IMG/VR virus record: IMGVR_UViG_3300027752_001458
Location: 45,676-109,675 of that record
Direction: 5' to 3' (one strand)
From: a virus
DNA length: 64,000 nucleotides
Made by a program: the position numbers and the translations under genes. Each line of letters begins with the position of its first letter. Positions within the stretch are counted from its first letter, which is position 1. The notes beneath the pieces are model-generated. The model was not told the origin of the DNA. It worked only from the letters and a program-made list of their open reading frames with translations, and made no database searches. Shown piece after piece: positions 1 to 8,089 of this stretch.

Positions 1-225
1 TTCAATATTGAGGTTGTCTATTTGCACACCAGTAACACCGGTCTGTGCAATAACAACTGTACGTCCTGGCTCTGCGGCATACTGTCCTCTAAGCCACTCC
101 TCTTCACCGATCATGTACAACTTAAGATTGTAACTGGTGTTTTCGTAGTGGTCTAGTATGTTACCCATCACTGCGTCTAGGTATACATTTTCTATCGCTT
201 CTTTTTTATCTTTCGTTTTTGCCAT
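1..225 (-). CDS. Phage structural protein, N-terminal part (runs off window)
   Basis: Partial gene: I translated 75 residues from the ATG at 223-225 (minus) to the window edge, starting MAKTKDKKEAIENVYLDAVM. The start overlaps the stop of the next upstream gene as TAATG, so it is translationally coupled to gp53. No catalytic motif is visible in this part. Its place behind gp48 and gp53 in one minus-strand operon makes a baseplate or virion structural role likely, but that rests on context only. Confidence 0.6.
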   Translation of the reverse strand, partial: MAKTKDKKEAIENVYLDAVMGNILDHYENTSYNLKLYMIGEEEWLRGQYAAEPGRTVVIAQTGVTGVQIDNLNIE

Positions 226-521
226 TATCTGAGTCTGTCTATTGCATTAGTTGAAGGTATATAAATTTCTTTACCTGAAGTAAAATCTTCAAGCGGGTCC
301 ACTAACAAATCTGGATTTCTTAATGCAAACACCCACCACAGTTTCGTAGTGCCGAATAATTTATTAGACAACAGATCTGGTCTCTTGTCAAATTTACTTT
401 CAATAACATAGACCTGGTCAGCAGGCGATGATCCAATTTTTGGTAGCGTGTTAACATCTAAGTAAAACTTATTAACAGGCGCTCCTCGTAAGAAACTGTT
501 AGTGTCGTGGAAGGAAGCCAT
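225..521 (-). CDS. 53: Baseplate wedge protein gp53-like
   Basis: A 98-residue protein resembling the T4 gp53 family, which joins neighbouring baseplate wedges. The diagnostic part is residues 45-95: a LysM-like pattern with RPDLLSNKLFGTTKLWWVF followed by an asparagine, then DPLEDFTSGKEIYIPS. T4 gp53 is about twice this length, so this is the compact marine form. It starts at the ATG at 519-521, which overlaps the stop of gp48 as TAATG, and its own stop overlaps the next gene the same way. The three genes therefore form one tightly coupled minus-strand baseplate operon. The family call is from remembered motifs, not alignment. Confidence 0.7.
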   Translation of the reverse strand: MASFHDTNSFLRGAPVNKFYLDVNTLPKIGSSPADQVYVIESKFDKRPDLLSNKLFGTTKLWWVFALRNPDLLVDPLEDFTSGKEIYIPSTNAIDRLR

Positions 522-1276
522 TATACAAACCCTTTATTGAATTGTGCACCACTGGAAAAAGCATTTAAGTCAAACTGACTTCTTAGTTTCTTCTGTGTAT
601 ACTGCGGTACCATTTCGATCATGATGTCTGTCTCTGTGGGCATGTACGTTATTGTCTTGCCCTGTGTAGGGTGATTGTATTCAACTGGTACATAGTCCAC
701 GCCGTCCGGTAATTGTATGTTAAAACTTCTAATAATTACTGGCACTTTGTTGAATCCAAAATGACCCAAGTATTCAAAAATTAGTACAGGAGGTGGAGTA
801 CCATAGTACCCTTGCTCAACTGCTGAATCTCCGTAGTAACCTTTTGTCACACTCCTTAAAAAATGGAATATGGACAACAGGTACTGTGCTTCTTCTAGTG
901 TGTTTGCTGTAAACTGTCCTTGTACTGGCAATGTTGCAGGCTTACTATTAAGGTAAGTGTAAAACGGATAGTTAGATCCGTGTTGGCTATGCTCATCATA
1001 GTCCACTTGACCTTGTAAAAATATGTTTGGTGTATAAGGATACACAATTCCGCCACGTTCTTTCAGAGGACTTAATATACTAGGCTGGTCTTCGCCCTTA
1101 TGGTTCTTGGTACCATAGGCAATGTCTTCTCCGCCTTTCTTAGGTCGGATCCTAGCTCTCCAATCGAAATTACCTATATCTTTTCTGTTTGATGGTAATT
1201 CGTTTATGTTTAGTCCGATTCCCCCAGCCTTGCCTTGTCCTGCTGGTTCTCCGTCAATTAATATGTCATCTGCCAT
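521..1276 (-). CDS. 48: Baseplate/tail-tube cap protein gp48-like
   Basis: A 251-residue protein read from ATG 1276, chosen because AAGGAG lies just upstream; the open frame extends 9 codons further but without a ribosome site. Features: a glycine-rich N terminus, GGIVYPYTPNIFLQGQVDY near residue 75, and a region near residue 190 (VPVIIRSFNIQLPDGVDYVP) typical of tube-fold proteins that cap the baseplate hub. In T4, gp48 and gp54 form the platform on which the tail tube polymerises. It is first in the operon with gp53 and sits behind a minus-strand late promoter motif. gp54 is the main alternative identity. Confidence 0.6.
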   Translation of the reverse strand: MADDILIDGEPAGQGKAGGIGLNINELPSNRKDIGNFDWRARIRPKKGGEDIAYGTKNHKGEDQPSILSPLKERGGIVYPYTPNIFLQGQVDYDEHSQHGSNYPFYTYLNSKPATLPVQGQFTANTLEEAQYLLSIFHFLRSVTKGYYGDSAVEQGYYGTPPPVLIFEYLGHFGFNKVPVIIRSFNIQLPDGVDYVPVEYNHPTQGKTITYMPTETDIMIEMVPQYTQKKLRSQFDLNAFSSGAQFNKGFV

Positions 1277-1293
1277 TATATGCTCCTTGCTAT

Positions 1294-1301
1294 TATTTAT
1301 C
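1294..1301 (-). promoter_or_regulatory. Late promoter motif for gp48-gp53 operon
   Basis: GATAAATA read on minus, matching the T4-type late -10 element, 17 nt before the gp48 start. With T4 spacing the transcript would start near 1288, just ahead of the AAGGAG ribosome site. Confidence 0.6.
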
Positions 1302-1349
1302 ATAATAAATAAAAACGTATTTTAATTATCATAACCTTTAGAATAAACA

Positions 1350-1377
1350 TTGACATCGGTACATTTTAGTGTATAAT
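1350..1377 (+). promoter_or_regulatory. Consensus sigma70 promoter for gp55-gp47-gp46
   Basis: TTGACA at 1350-1355, 16-nt spacer, TATAAT at 1372-1377. Both hexamers match the bacterial consensus. It points at gp55, whose ATG is at 1413 with GAGGAG upstream, so host RNA polymerase should transcribe the late sigma and recombination genes early. Confidence 0.85.
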
Positions 1378-1412
1378 ACAATATAAACGAATTATAGTTT
1401 TGAGGAGACAAA

Positions 1413-2288
1413 ATGACTACAACAGGCAGAAAAGTTAATTATCTTAATAATAAAGATATTTTAAAAGAAATTCACAAGAGCAAGTTAAGTTACTGTTATG
1501 TAACTGATGACGACTACATCCAGCAAGACATTATCTTAACAGACGTGTCAGAAATTAACGCAGAAACAATTGAACAAGCAAAACTGAACAAAGCACATGT
1601 GCAGTCTAGGGCCGCATACGAACAAGCTATTAAAGAAGGGAAATGGGTTAAGAAGCCTAAGCAGAAAGAATTTGCTGTTGATCCTGAAAGTTTAGCTGTT
1701 GATGGGTTAGTGTTTAGAGTTATGGGATATGATCATATTCCGGATGAGCCAGGCAGGAAGAAGACTACAAAAACTGTTGCTGACACAAAAGCAAAAGTAA
1801 ACTTCCCTCCGTTCAAGCATTATATTTTAGATAGTGCTGGTGCTAATCCTAGAGAAGTTGTGCGTAGCCACTGGATAGGTGGACTACACAATGGACACTT
1901 TAGCGTTACCCACGGTAACATCAATAACGAGCTAGGCAAGATGTTTATGAAACTTGTTGAGCGTTACAGTCAGCGAGGTAACTGGAGAGGTTACACTTAT
2001 GTTGATGAGATGCGTGGACAAGCATTAGTGCAACTTGCACAAATTGGCTTACAGTTTAACGAAGCAAAATCAGACAACCCGTTTGCATATTATACGGCTA
2101 CTGTTAATAATAGTTTTACTAGAGTACTGAACTTAGAGAAACGAAATCAAACTATCAGAGATGATATTTTAATCGAGCAGGGACATTTACCCAGTTACGG
2201 CAGACAGATTGCACATGAAAACTCGCTAAGAGAAATGCGAGCAAGTGCAGAAGCAGAATTGGAAAACTCCGGCAACGCAACTAAGTAG
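1413..2288 (+). CDS. 55: RNA polymerase sigma factor for late transcription (gp55)
   Basis: A 291-residue gp55 homologue, the divergent sigma that directs host RNA polymerase to late promoters of the TATAAATA type. The conserved core is residues 180-265: MFMKLVERYSQRGNWRGYTY, then DEMRGQALVQLAQIGLQF, NPFAYYTATVNNSFTRVLN, EKRNQ and a PSYGRQ tail. These are region-2-like helices shared by T4 and cyanophage gp55. The protein is about 100 residues longer than T4 gp55; the extra part is N-terminal. It is first in an operon with gp47 and gp46 behind a consensus sigma70 promoter. The many ATAAATA motifs in the window are its expected targets. Confidence 0.9.
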   Translation: MTTTGRKVNYLNNKDILKEIHKSKLSYCYVTDDDYIQQDIILTDVSEINAETIEQAKLNKAHVQSRAAYEQAIKEGKWVKKPKQKEFAVDPESLAVDGLVFRVMGYDHIPDEPGRKKTTKTVADTKAKVNFPPFKHYILDSAGANPREVVRSHWIGGLHNGHFSVTHGNINNELGKMFMKLVERYSQRGNWRGYTYVDEMRGQALVQLAQIGLQFNEAKSDNPFAYYTATVNNSFTRVLNLEKRNQTIRDDILIEQGHLPSYGRQIAHENSLREMRASAEAELENSGNATK

Positions 2289-2296
2289 GGACTCAT

Positions 2297-3316
2297 ATGG
2301 CAAACCTTTTTGAAAGGGCCGCATGTTTTACAGATATACATTACGGCTTAAAACAAAACAGTAGACAGCATCTTAAAGACTGTCACAATTTTATAGATTG
2401 GTTTATAGCAGAAGCAAAGGCTCGAGATTGTGAGACTTGCTTCTTCTTAGGCGACTGGCATCATCACAGAGCAAGTATTAATATTGCTACGATGAATGCT
2501 ACTATTAAAGATCTTAAAAAGCTGAACGACAACTTTAGCAAAGTTTACTTTATAACTGGTAATCACGATTTGTACTATAGAGAGAAACGTGATCTTAACA
2601 GTGTAGAATTTGCTAGGGATTTAGAAAACTTTGTTATGGTAGACGAACACTTCTTGCAAGACGGTGTTGCTATTATTCCATGGCTAGTCGGTGACGAACA
2701 TAAACTGTTAAACAAAGTAGATTGCAAGTACATGTTTGGGCATTTTGAGTTACCATACTTTAAAATGAATGCAATGGTAGAGATGCCAGACCATGGTGGT
2801 ATCACAGCAAAAGACTTGTCTAATCCAGAATATGTATTCAGTGGTCACTTCCACAAGCGACAATACAAAGGCAATATCCATTATATGGGTAATGCGTTCC
2901 CGCACAACTATGCTGATGCACAAGATAACGAGCGTGGTGCTATGTTCCTCGAATGGGACCAAGAGCCACAATATGTTAATTGGGCAGAATGTCCTAAGTA
3001 TGTTACTATGGGACTTAGAGAATTACTAGAAGCACCTGAGAAATTCTTAGACGAGAATACACATGCTAGGATTAAATTAGACGTTGCTATTAGTTACGAA
3101 GAGGCAAACTTTATAAGAGAAACATTTGCTGAAAAGTTTAGTGTTAGAGAACTACAACTTATTGTCGTAAAAGAAGAAGACGAAGTTTTCGATGGAGAAG
3201 AAATTAATTTTGAGAGTGTTGACCAAATTGTAATTAGTCAATTGGAAACAATCGAAAGTCAATTGGTAGAAACACATCGACTAATTGAAATTTATAGGAA
3301 TATTGAAATTGCTTAA
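2297..3316 (+). CDS. 47: Recombination endonuclease subunit gp47 (Mre11-like)
   Basis: A 339-residue calcineurin-type metallophosphoesterase, partner of gp46 in the T4 Mre11/Rad50-type nuclease that resects DNA ends for recombination-dependent replication. Metal-binding motifs appear in order: TDIHYG (12-17), a GDWHHH motif (about 53-58), GNHD (about 93-96) and SGHFHKR (about 184-190). Length matches T4 gp47 (339 aa). The ribosome site AGGGA precedes the ATG by 8 nt. It lies 8 nt after gp55 and overlaps gp46. Confidence 0.93.
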   Translation: MANLFERAACFTDIHYGLKQNSRQHLKDCHNFIDWFIAEAKARDCETCFFLGDWHHHRASINIATMNATIKDLKKLNDNFSKVYFITGNHDLYYREKRDLNSVEFARDLENFVMVDEHFLQDGVAIIPWLVGDEHKLLNKVDCKYMFGHFELPYFKMNAMVEMPDHGGITAKDLSNPEYVFSGHFHKRQYKGNIHYMGNAFPHNYADAQDNERGAMFLEWDQEPQYVNWAECPKYVTMGLRELLEAPEKFLDENTHARIKLDVAISYEEANFIRETFAEKFSVRELQLIVVKEEDEVFDGEEINFESVDQIVISQLETIESQLVETHRLIEIYRNIEIA

Positions 3317-5084
3317 AATTAAAAATGTAACAGCCAAGAACTTTATGAGTGTAGGTAACAACTTGCAAGCCGTAACGTTCGATACTGATTCATTGACATT
3401 AGTGTTAGGTCATAACTTAGACCTAGGTGGCGATGGTAGTAGGAACGGTACAGGTAAGACTACTATTATTAACGCACTCAGCTATGCACTTTACGGCGAG
3501 GCACTGACTAACATCAGAAAAGATAATCTTATTAATAAGACAAATGGTAAAGGAATGATTACCACTGTTGACTTTGAGATTAAAGGAACTGAGTATAGAA
3601 TTGAACGTGGTCGAAGACCTAACGTGTTAAAGTTCTATATCGATGGTAACGAATCGGCTGACAACGAACAGCAAGGTGATATGCGTGAAACTCAAAAAGA
3701 CATCGAGCGTGTCATTGGGTTCCCACATAATATGTTTAAGCATTTAATTGCATTAAACACATACACTGAACCGTTCCTCAGTATGAAAACAAATGACCAA
3801 CGAGACATGATTGAACAGTTGTTGGGCATTACTGAAATTAGTTCTAAGGCAGAAGTGCTAAAGGAATTACTCAAGTCTACTAAAGACAGTATTAAAGACG
3901 AAGAGTCTAGGATACATGCAGTACAGAATGCTAACAAACGTATCGAGTCCAGTATTAAAGACATCGAAAGTCGGAGTAAGGCTTGGGGCAGACTCAAAGG
4001 AGATAAAGTTCATGGATTGCAAACTAGTTTAGATACATTAGAACACACTGACATTAAAGCAGAGCTAGACTGTCACAGAAAGATTGTGGATATTAATGAA
4101 AAACAAGCAAAGCTAACGGCACTTAAAACAGACTTGACCACAAGAACAACGTCAATGAATCGAAGTGACAATAAACTTACTACCTTAGAAGCTAACTTAA
4201 CAAAAGCACTCGAAGGTGTATGTCCTACATGCGAGCAAGGTACTGCACATTTAAGCACACATGAAAAGTATACTGATGATTTGAGTGAAGAGATTAAAGA
4301 AGAGCAACGGTACAATGTTGAGCTAGTTGATAAAATTAGAGAGATTACTTCTACTATTAAAACACTTGGCAATATTCCTGAGACGCCTATTACGTTTTAT
4401 AACAAAATGGAAGATGCGTTACAGCACAAACATAATGTTGAAACGTTACAGGCACAAATTGAAGAAAAGATTAAAGAAGAAAATCCGTATGTCGAGCAAG
4501 TAGATCAACTTAGAACATCGGGTATCGAAGAAGTAAGTTATGAATCAATAAACGATTTCACTAGTTTAAAAGAACACCAAGAGTTCTTGCATAAACTATT
4601 AACCAGTAAAGACAGTTTTATTCGTAAAAAGATTATTGACCAAAACTTACAATACTTAAACTACCGACTGAACTACTATTTAGAAAAGTTGGGCTTACCA
4701 CACGATGTTAAATTTAACAGTGACTTAACTGTTGATATTACAGAGTACGGTAGAGACTTAGACTTTGATAATTTAAGTAGGGGCGAACGTAACAGACTTA
4801 TACTAGGTATGAGTTGGGCGTTTAGAGACATTTACGAAAGTCTTAACCAGCCTATGAACTTGATGTGTATCGACGAACTAGTAGATAGTGGCATGGACAC
4901 AACAGGTGTCGAGAATGCACTAGCAGTTCTTAAGAAGATGGGCCGAGAGTCAAACAAGAATGTATTCCTTATTTCGCACAAAGAAGAATTACAAGGGCGT
5001 GTTAACAATGTCTTGTATGTTGTTAAAGAAGGAGGATTCACTAGTTACAGTAATGACATAGAAATCCTTGATGAGAATACGTGA
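3309..5084 (+). CDS. 46: Recombination endonuclease subunit gp46 (Rad50-like ATPase)
   Basis: SMC/Rad50-type ATPase, partner of gp47. From the chosen start: Walker A RNGTGKTT (45-52), a coiled coil, a zinc-hook CPTC (Cys305, Cys308), a second coiled coil, an ABC signature LSRGERNR near 488 and a Walker B-like MCIDELVDSG near 520. There is no ATG in frame at the N terminus. TTG codons lie at 3285, 3303 and 3309; I chose 3309 because AGGA at 3296-3299 is 9 nt upstream of it. Any of them makes the gene overlap the end of gp47, implying coupled translation. Confidence 0.92.
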   Translation: MLKIKNVTAKNFMSVGNNLQAVTFDTDSLTLVLGHNLDLGGDGSRNGTGKTTIINALSYALYGEALTNIRKDNLINKTNGKGMITTVDFEIKGTEYRIERGRRPNVLKFYIDGNESADNEQQGDMRETQKDIERVIGFPHNMFKHLIALNTYTEPFLSMKTNDQRDMIEQLLGITEISSKAEVLKELLKSTKDSIKDEESRIHAVQNANKRIESSIKDIESRSKAWGRLKGDKVHGLQTSLDTLEHTDIKAELDCHRKIVDINEKQAKLTALKTDLTTRTTSMNRSDNKLTTLEANLTKALEGVCPTCEQGTAHLSTHEKYTDDLSEEIKEEQRYNVELVDKIREITSTIKTLGNIPETPITFYNKMEDALQHKHNVETLQAQIEEKIKEENPYVEQVDQLRTSGIEEVSYESINDFTSLKEHQEFLHKLLTSKDSFIRKKIIDQNLQYLNYRLNYYLEKLGLPHDVKFNSDLTVDITEYGRDLDFDNLSRGERNRLILGMSWAFRDIYESLNQPMNLMCIDELVDSGMDTTGVENALAVLKKMGRESNKNVFLISHKEELQGRVNNVLYVVKEGGFTSYSNDIEILDENT

Positions 5085-5506
5085 GCCAGTGGACATATAA
5101 AGGTAAACAAGTAGACGAGCTACCGACAGACTGCGAAGCATTTGTTTACCTAATCACAAACTTAACTAGCGATAAGAAGTACGTTGGTAAAAAGTTAGCA
5201 AAGTTCAAAACAACCAAGCCTCCCTTAAAGGGAAAGAAGAATAAACGCCGTGGCACTAAAGAAAGTGACTGGCGTACATATTGGGGCAGTTCGGATCACT
5301 TAAATGCTGATGTGTTAGAGCTAGGCGAAGATAAGTTTACAAGAGAAATATTGCATTATTGCCCAACTAGAGGCATAGCAAGTTACATCGAAGCAGAAGA
5401 ACAATTTAATCGAAATGTTCTCTTGACAGATGAGTATTATAATGGTATAATAAACGTCAGAGTAGGCGGTTCAAAAATACTAAAGGAACATTTTGGAAAG
5501 ACATAA
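5081..5506 (+). CDS. GIY-YIG-like nuclease domain protein
   Basis: 141 residues, GTG start overlapping the gp46 stop as GTGA. Near the N terminus FVYLITN and KKYVGKK form the two halves of a degenerate GIY-YIG motif (residues 21-37). YWGSS near 66 and a Glu at about 105-108 (EAEEQFNR) fit the arginine/glutamate region of that fold, though the assignment is weak. A basic segment (KGKKNKRRGTK) may bind nucleic acid. Phage proteins of this type include homing endonucleases and DNA-processing enzymes. A perfect sigma70 promoter sits inside its 3' end and points into the RNA-like region downstream. Confidence 0.65.
   Translation: MSQWTYKGKQVDELPTDCEAFVYLITNLTSDKKYVGKKLAKFKTTKPPLKGKKNKRRGTKESDWRTYWGSSDHLNADVLELGEDKFTREILHYCPTRGIASYIEAEEQFNRNVLLTDEYYNGIINVRVGGSKILKEHFGKT
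5423..5451 (+). promoter_or_regulatory. Perfect-consensus sigma70 promoter inside the GIY-YIG gene
   Basis: TTGACA at 5423-5428, spacer of exactly 17 nt, TATAAT at 5446-5451: the ideal bacterial sigma70 promoter. It lies within the last 85 nt of the GIY-YIG coding region and no protein gene follows on plus for more than 1.5 kb, so a non-coding transcript starting near 5458 is the natural reading. Confidence 0.8.
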
Positions 5507-5961
5507 CTATATATTGAACATGGCACACACCGACACCCAGTCTCGCTAATAAAAACGATCCCAGACACAAAGTCAAACTAATAAAGTACAACACATAGGA
5601 CTATGCACCAGCCCCAACCGAGGCCAATATCGGACTCTTCGACAAACCTGAACAAGGTGCGAGAATTAGAGATGCATAGCGGTAAAGATACGACACATAC
5701 GAAAAACTGTATTAGAAGGATGTAGGCACTGAGAAAAAGCAACCTACAAGTTTGTATAACTAAACTCTACAAGGTTATACAAATTTCCGTGAGATGAGAC
5801 GGTAGTGTATGGGGACAGAAAGCTCACTGGTTCCTTTAAGCACCCGAGTTAGAGATGATGATGGCTCATATGATGACAATATGACCGAACAGCTTCTCCT
5901 TGCAATAGGAGAAGTATGACTCCAACTATATGATAACTTTAAATTACTTCTTTAATTTAAA
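5458..5961 (+). ncRNA. Candidate structured non-coding RNA (about 500 nt), new or unrecognised
   Basis: No ORF of useful size occurs here, but the plus strand has many well-paired stems: CTATGCA/TGCATAG enclosing GCACC/GGTGC (about 5584-5678); TGTAGG/CCTACA (5721-5748); a 13-bp stem with one G-U pair at 5748-5760/5774-5786; GTGAG/CTCAC (5789-5793/5823-5827); CATAT/ATATG (5867-5883); a 7-bp CTTCTCC/GGAGAAG hairpin (5893-5914); and a 9-bp A/T hairpin (5938-5961). The motif TTAGAGATG occurs twice (5666, 5849). A perfect sigma70 promoter lies directly upstream. I could not match it to tmRNA, RNase P RNA or group I/II intron cores. Both ends are inferred; no U-tract terminator is seen. Confidence 0.55.
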
Positions 5962-6027
5962 AAAGTTACTTCAAGAACTGAAATGAATGAAATGATTGAA
6001 GTTAGTAGAAGTAAAGATACGAAGTAT

Positions 6028-6546
6028 CTATAAAGTATTAAACAATTCAACAGTATCTCTGTAAGACAAACGTAAATTAACTGTATACAAATAAAAGTCT
6101 TTGTTTAATGAATGTAATGAAGCTCCATGGAATTTAGTTACGTCTAGTATACACACTTCACCTGGATGTAACATTTTATTGTGTTCTGAGTCTTTATGTA
6201 TTATTTCAATTGGAACATCTTCTAAGTTAAACATTATATTAGTTTTTCTTGTTAGAGGGTTCTTCCATCCCATTAACCAATCCTGATGTAGTTTCACCAT
6301 TGTACCTTGCTTAACAGTTTCTATTGCTACACTATGCTCCGCAATGTCTAACGGCAACGGAGTAGCGTCTATTATTTGTTGTTGTAGGCTTTGAGGCATG
6401 TCGCGGAGTAAAAAAATGTGCTGATCCATTTCAGCACGGTCTTCTACTAAATGAAACTCACTAGCCTCTTTGAACTGCGTTATAGGTTCAACAAGTTGTC
6501 GCATTGCGTCAACATCATAGTCCCACTTTAAAATTGTGCTATACAT
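6028..6546 (-). CDS. 2OG-Fe(II) oxygenase-like protein
   Basis: 172 residues with the double-stranded beta-helix signature of 2-oxoglutarate/Fe(II) dioxygenases: metal ligands H87-x-D89 (KLHQDW), distal His140 (TKFHGAS) and Arg159 (NLRLSY) as the likely 2OG anchor. The strand pattern KTNIMFNLED...GEVCILDV between them fits. The substrate is unknown; phage members could hydroxylate protein, nucleotide or lipid groups. It overlaps the upstream minus gene, a second and diverged protein of the same fold, by 19 nt, so the two are co-translated. It ends against the candidate RNA region, convergent with it. Confidence 0.6.
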   Translation of the reverse strand: MYSTILKWDYDVDAMRQLVEPITQFKEASEFHLVEDRAEMDQHIFLLRDMPQSLQQQIIDATPLPLDIAEHSVAIETVKQGTMVKLHQDWLMGWKNPLTRKTNIMFNLEDVPIEIIHKDSEHNKMLHPGEVCILDVTKFHGASLHSLNKDFYLYTVNLRLSYRDTVELFNTL

Positions 6547-6977
6547 TCGCTGTAGAACATCCTATTATTGACTGTTACAAACTCAGCTTTGAAGGGATTT
6601 TCGCGGTTATCACACCCATGTTCTTTAGTAGTATCTATTATAAAGAACTCGCCTACTTGTATAGTGTGGTCTTCTATTACACCATTATTAGTGTGCTGTA
6701 CTGTAGCAGGCCCCTCTCCCACGTTAATCAGTATATTACTGTTTCTCCCACCGATATCTATGTGCAAGTGCAGTTGATCATGTTCCATAATATACTCTAA
6801 TCCCACGTGGTGTAACGGCTCAATATGGTACTTTTCGATGAAGTCAGCAGGCATCCTGCTCCATAACTGCTGGGCAGAATACAGCTTTTGGCGAATCTTC
6901 CTAAGCTGTACTACGCTACTCAGCATCTTGTCTGTACGCAAAAACTCGAGGAATTGCTTAAATTCTATACTTTCCAT
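6528..6977 (-). CDS. 2OG-Fe(II) oxygenase-like protein, diverged paralogue
   Basis: 149 residues. H72-x-D74 (LHIDIG) and distal His120 (TTKEHGCDN) sit at the spacing expected for the Fe(II) facial triad, on either side of strands resembling those of the downstream gene (NILINVGEGPA, VGEFFIID). A clear 2OG-binding Arg after the distal His is not obvious, so it could be an inactive or cupin-like relative. The start codon lies exactly 5 nt behind a GGTAAATA late motif, so the message is predicted to be leaderless. It forms a two-gene operon with the 172-aa gene. Confidence 0.5.
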   Translation of the reverse strand: MESIEFKQFLEFLRTDKMLSSVVQLRKIRQKLYSAQQLWSRMPADFIEKYHIEPLHHVGLEYIMEHDQLHLHIDIGGRNSNILINVGEGPATVQHTNNGVIEDHTIQVGEFFIIDTTKEHGCDNRENPFKAEFVTVNNRMFYSECIAQF

Positions 6978-6982
6978 ACCAG

Positions 6983-6990
6983 TATTTACC
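6983..6990 (-). promoter_or_regulatory. Late promoter motif, leaderless geometry
   Basis: GGTAAATA on minus followed by CTGGT and then ATG. The 5-nt gap puts the predicted +1 on the A of the start codon. Confidence 0.5.
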
Positions 6991-7021
6991 TAATTAGGAG
7001 CCAGAAAGAATGGTAAAAAGG

Positions 7022-7050
7022 TTGACTTTGGTACTAGATACCAGTATAAT
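7022..7050 (+). promoter_or_regulatory. Sigma70 promoter of the 7-10.4 kb operon
   Basis: TTGACT at 7022-7027, 17-nt spacer, TATAAT at 7045-7050. The ATG of the first gene is at 7084 with AAGGAA upstream. Only the last base of the -35 deviates from consensus, so early transcription by host polymerase is expected. Confidence 0.8.
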
Positions 7051-7083
7051 ACATGTATATTAAGCAAATAAGGAAAGAGAACT

Positions 7084-7551
7084 ATGTACAATATATACCA
7101 AATCAAACTAAGCGAAGCAGTATACAACTTTGTTAACGGTCCAGAAGGCGGACACACAAAGACTGCTGAAAAGTACCCAGAGTACAACACTCATATGGAA
7201 GTAATGCACAAGGGTTCAAAAGGATATACTCCTGAGATGTTTGCACATTACACTAAGGTTTGTGAGGTTGCTAACTTTGAACCTTCAGATCAAATTCTAG
7301 AAGAAGTGTTTAAAATCTTAAACGGTTACTACTTCGATGAAGAGACTGAGACAGACGAGACATTTGATGCTTTCGTTAGTGGTTTTAAAATGAAGACAGT
7401 CACTCGCAAGAACGGTGAAGTTGTAACTTTCAGAGACATGCATTCACTATCACTTGGTGACATTGTTGAAGACACTTCAACTGGTGAGTTCCACATGGTA
7501 GACGGCATGGGCTTTAAGCAAATTCAAACTAAAATAGCGGAGTTAGTGTAA
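7084..7551 (+). CDS. Hypothetical protein, first gene of early operon
   Basis: 155 residues, not recognised. The N-terminal half carries a helical segment around EAVYNFVNG and the C-terminal third is beta-rich (KMKTVTRKNGEVVTFRDMH, then SLGDIVEDTSTGEFHMVDG), resembling a small SH3-like or hydrolase-associated barrel. No signal peptide or membrane segment. The ribosome site AAGGAAAGAG sits upstream and a sigma70 promoter ends 34 nt before the ATG. It abuts the next gene as TAAATG. A role in early takeover would fit the promoter but is inference. Confidence 0.75.
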   Translation: MYNIYQIKLSEAVYNFVNGPEGGHTKTAEKYPEYNTHMEVMHKGSKGYTPEMFAHYTKVCEVANFEPSDQILEEVFKILNGYYFDEETETDETFDAFVSGFKMKTVTRKNGEVVTFRDMHSLSLGDIVEDTSTGEFHMVDGMGFKQIQTKIAELV

Positions 7552-7782
7552 ATGGCTGTTAAGACTAAAAAGTATGTGCGTATTGATTCATACAACGACT
7601 TGTTAATGCCACTTGAGGTGTTTGAGCGTGTTGCTGATCAAATTATGTTTGTGCGAACTGTATACGAAGACGGTGCAACACACCTTTCTGAGATAACTGA
7701 AATTGATAAGTTTCACTTGCACACTCCTGCAGAAGTTGAAAATTTACTGATGCACGACAAGTTGAGTAAATCGAATGATTGA
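7552..7782 (+). CDS. Small hypothetical protein
   Basis: 76 residues, starting directly after the stop of the preceding gene (TAAATG) and overlapping the following SWIM-domain gene by 8 nt. The sequence reads as a compact alpha/beta protein (VRIDSYNDLLMPLEVFERV, then MFVRTVYEDG, then AEVENLLMHDKLS). No cysteine cluster, signal or membrane segment. Function not recognised; tight packing in the early operon is the only context. Confidence 0.7.
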   Translation: MAVKTKKYVRIDSYNDLLMPLEVFERVADQIMFVRTVYEDGATHLSEITEIDKFHLHTPAEVENLLMHDKLSKSND

Positions 7783-8089
7783 TATATTACAAGAAGTAAC
7801 AGACTGGGGCAAGTACTCAGTTAACAACGGCATTTATCATGTGAACGGTGCAGGACAGTTAGTTGCATATAAGCCATCAGATGATGCTGAACTTAAAACG
7901 TTTATTAACCCATTAAAGCAGTTTAGCAAAAGTAGACGTAAGTTTGTTAAGCTCGGGCAAGTAGAAGAGCAGTTAGCAGATGACGTTATTGTTGTACAAG
8001 GCAGTAACGGAAAAACTTACACAATCCAAGATGGCAAATGTAGTTGCCCTGGTTACACTTACAGAGGAGATTGTAAACATGTTAAATAA
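7775..8089 (+). CDS. SWIM zinc-finger protein
   Basis: 104 residues ending in KCSCPGYTYRGDCKHVK, a textbook SWIM zinc motif (C-x-C-x(8)-C-x-H) at residues 88-103. SWIM domains bind zinc and mediate DNA or protein contacts, for example in helicases, transposases and Shu2-type recombination factors. The preceding 80 residues include a basic stretch (FSKSRRKFVKLG). The stop codon lies inside the start of the lipoprotein gene (ATG 8079), so the two are translationally coupled. DNA binding during replication or recombination is likely but not shown. Confidence 0.75.
   Translation: MIDILQEVTDWGKYSVNNGIYHVNGAGQLVAYKPSDDAELKTFINPLKQFSKSRRKFVKLGQVEEQLADDVIVVQGSNGKTYTIQDGKCSCPGYTYRGDCKHVK

Noticed and set aside
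5458-5961. Group I/II intron, tmRNA or RNase P RNA identity for the structured region
   Set aside because: No P/Q/R/S core, domain V, tRNA-like end or RNase P signature could be found; flanking genes are not interrupted exons.
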